Shown here piece after piece: positions 63,587 through 64,000 of a stretch of 64,000 nt of DNA. The stretch is from Utricularia gibba (taxonomy: Eukaryota > Streptophyta > Magnoliopsida > Lamiales > Lentibulariaceae). A model generated the notes under the pieces. The model saw only the letters and a program-made list of their open reading frames with translations. It was not told the origin of the DNA and searched no databases. The stretch is taken from contig NEEC01000004.1 of the NCBI GenBank assembly GCA_002189035.1, forward strand, positions 2,170,001 through 2,234,000, read 5' to 3'. The position numbers were made by a program, and so were the translations under genes. Positions within the stretch are counted from its first letter, which is position 1. The number at the start of each line of letters is the position of its first letter.

Positions 63587-64000
63587 ATGGATGCAATCGA
63601 TGACCTGTGCCACTTATCCGTCTCCATGCGCCAGGCTGCGGCGCTGCTTGCCGATGAAGATATTGACGAGGCCTCGTCATCTAAGCACCCATCCACTTTC
63701 CTGAATGTAGTTGCGCTAGGCAACACTGTGAGTATGGATTTTTGCTCTGAGTACTGACTGACTGCTAGTGGTTAGATGTCTTATCTTGCCTGACTTTCGG
63801 AATGGGATCGGAATGAAACCGCGATCCTCGTTAATTCTAGAGGAAAATCGTTTAGAAGTTTGCGTGTGTGCGAAAGCCTATGCCGGATGGCTTGCTCAAT
63901 CTAAGGAATTTACATTTGAATTGAAATGCTCATCCAATTCCCTAATGCCTTTTCAGGGGGCAGGTAAGTCGGCAGTTTTGAATAGTTTGATAGGGCATCC
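63587..64000 (+). CDS. DRP2: Dynamin-related protein 2 (DRP2), 5' part
   Basis: Exon 1 (63587-63727) encodes [20 protein letters not shown], then [20 protein letters not shown] and VVALGNT. After a 229-bp intron (donor ACT^GTGAGT, acceptor TTTCAG^GGG), exon 2 starts at 63957 with [15 protein letters not shown]. The two exons join into the GTPase P-loop LGNTGAGKS. This N-terminus is that of plant DRP2A/DRP2B (classical dynamins with PH domain and proline-rich tail). They pinch off clathrin-coated vesicles at the plasma membrane and trans-Golgi. The gene continues beyond the window. The leader from about 63400 is CT- and GC-rich. Confidence 0.93.

Overview
The window is nuclear DNA of a flowering plant, most likely a eudicot. 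The evidence is short GT-AG introns of about 50-320 bp (most 70-90 bp), AT-rich intergenic DNA full of decayed transposons, and typical plant genes: CLAVATA1-type receptor kinase, light-harvesting protein CP26, phospholipase D delta, an organellar PPR protein, GDSL lipase and dynamin-related protein 2. I cannot name the species. No rRNA, tRNA or CRISPR was recognised.

Layout. 1-8.1 kb is a transposon graveyard: a hAT transposase tail, an array of short imperfect hairpins, a trace of a Transposase_28-type protein, a 3'-truncated Ty1/copia element on the minus strand (3.36-7.2 kb) with a recognisable primer-binding site and 5' LTR, and a frameshifted fragment of a BAG6-like ubiquitin-domain gene. 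8.5-10.3 kb is a PPR gene (minus). 13.25-16.6 kb is an 11-exon phospholipase D delta gene (minus). 19.86-21.9 kb is a prostaglandin E synthase 2-like gene (plus). It is followed at 22.2-22.6 kb by a tiny two-exon LYRM2-like gene whose first exon and intron start are also present, decayed, as the leader of the gene before it. 22.8-23.8 kb holds coding-looking minus-strand DNA that I could not identify. 23.8-27.7 kb is a Ty3/gypsy relic (minus) bounded by LTR copies, and 28.2-29.9 kb a decayed hAT transposase (plus).

33.5-36.6 kb is a CLAVATA1-like receptor kinase (plus). 36.6-45.8 kb is mostly AT-rich, with copia traces and a prolyl oligopeptidase pseudogene at 43.1-43.8 kb. 45.87-47.43 kb is a 1.56-kb element with about 570-bp terminal inverted repeats around a GC-richer core. 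48.3-49.55 kb is a thaumatin-like gene with reading-frame breaks (minus). 52.3-53.8 kb is a plant DarP/YjgA-like gene (minus), divergent from CP26 (Lhcb5, 55.0-56.2 kb, plus), which is followed closely by a GDSL lipase (56.5-57.7 kb). 59.7-62.2 kb is a myristoylation-type CDK-like kinase with one frame break. The start of a DRP2 dynamin runs off the end at 63.6-64.0 kb.

These are independent single-gene loci, as expected for a plant nuclear chromosome, and I see no operon-like or metabolic cluster. Several products serve organelles (PPR, LYRM2, DarP and CP26), and three of those upstream regions carry TGGGCC/GGCCCA motifs. The most unusual observations are the duplicated LYRM2 first exon used as another gene's leader, two GC-AG introns in one PLD gene, an in-frame stop-free 87-nt intron, and the long-TIR element.
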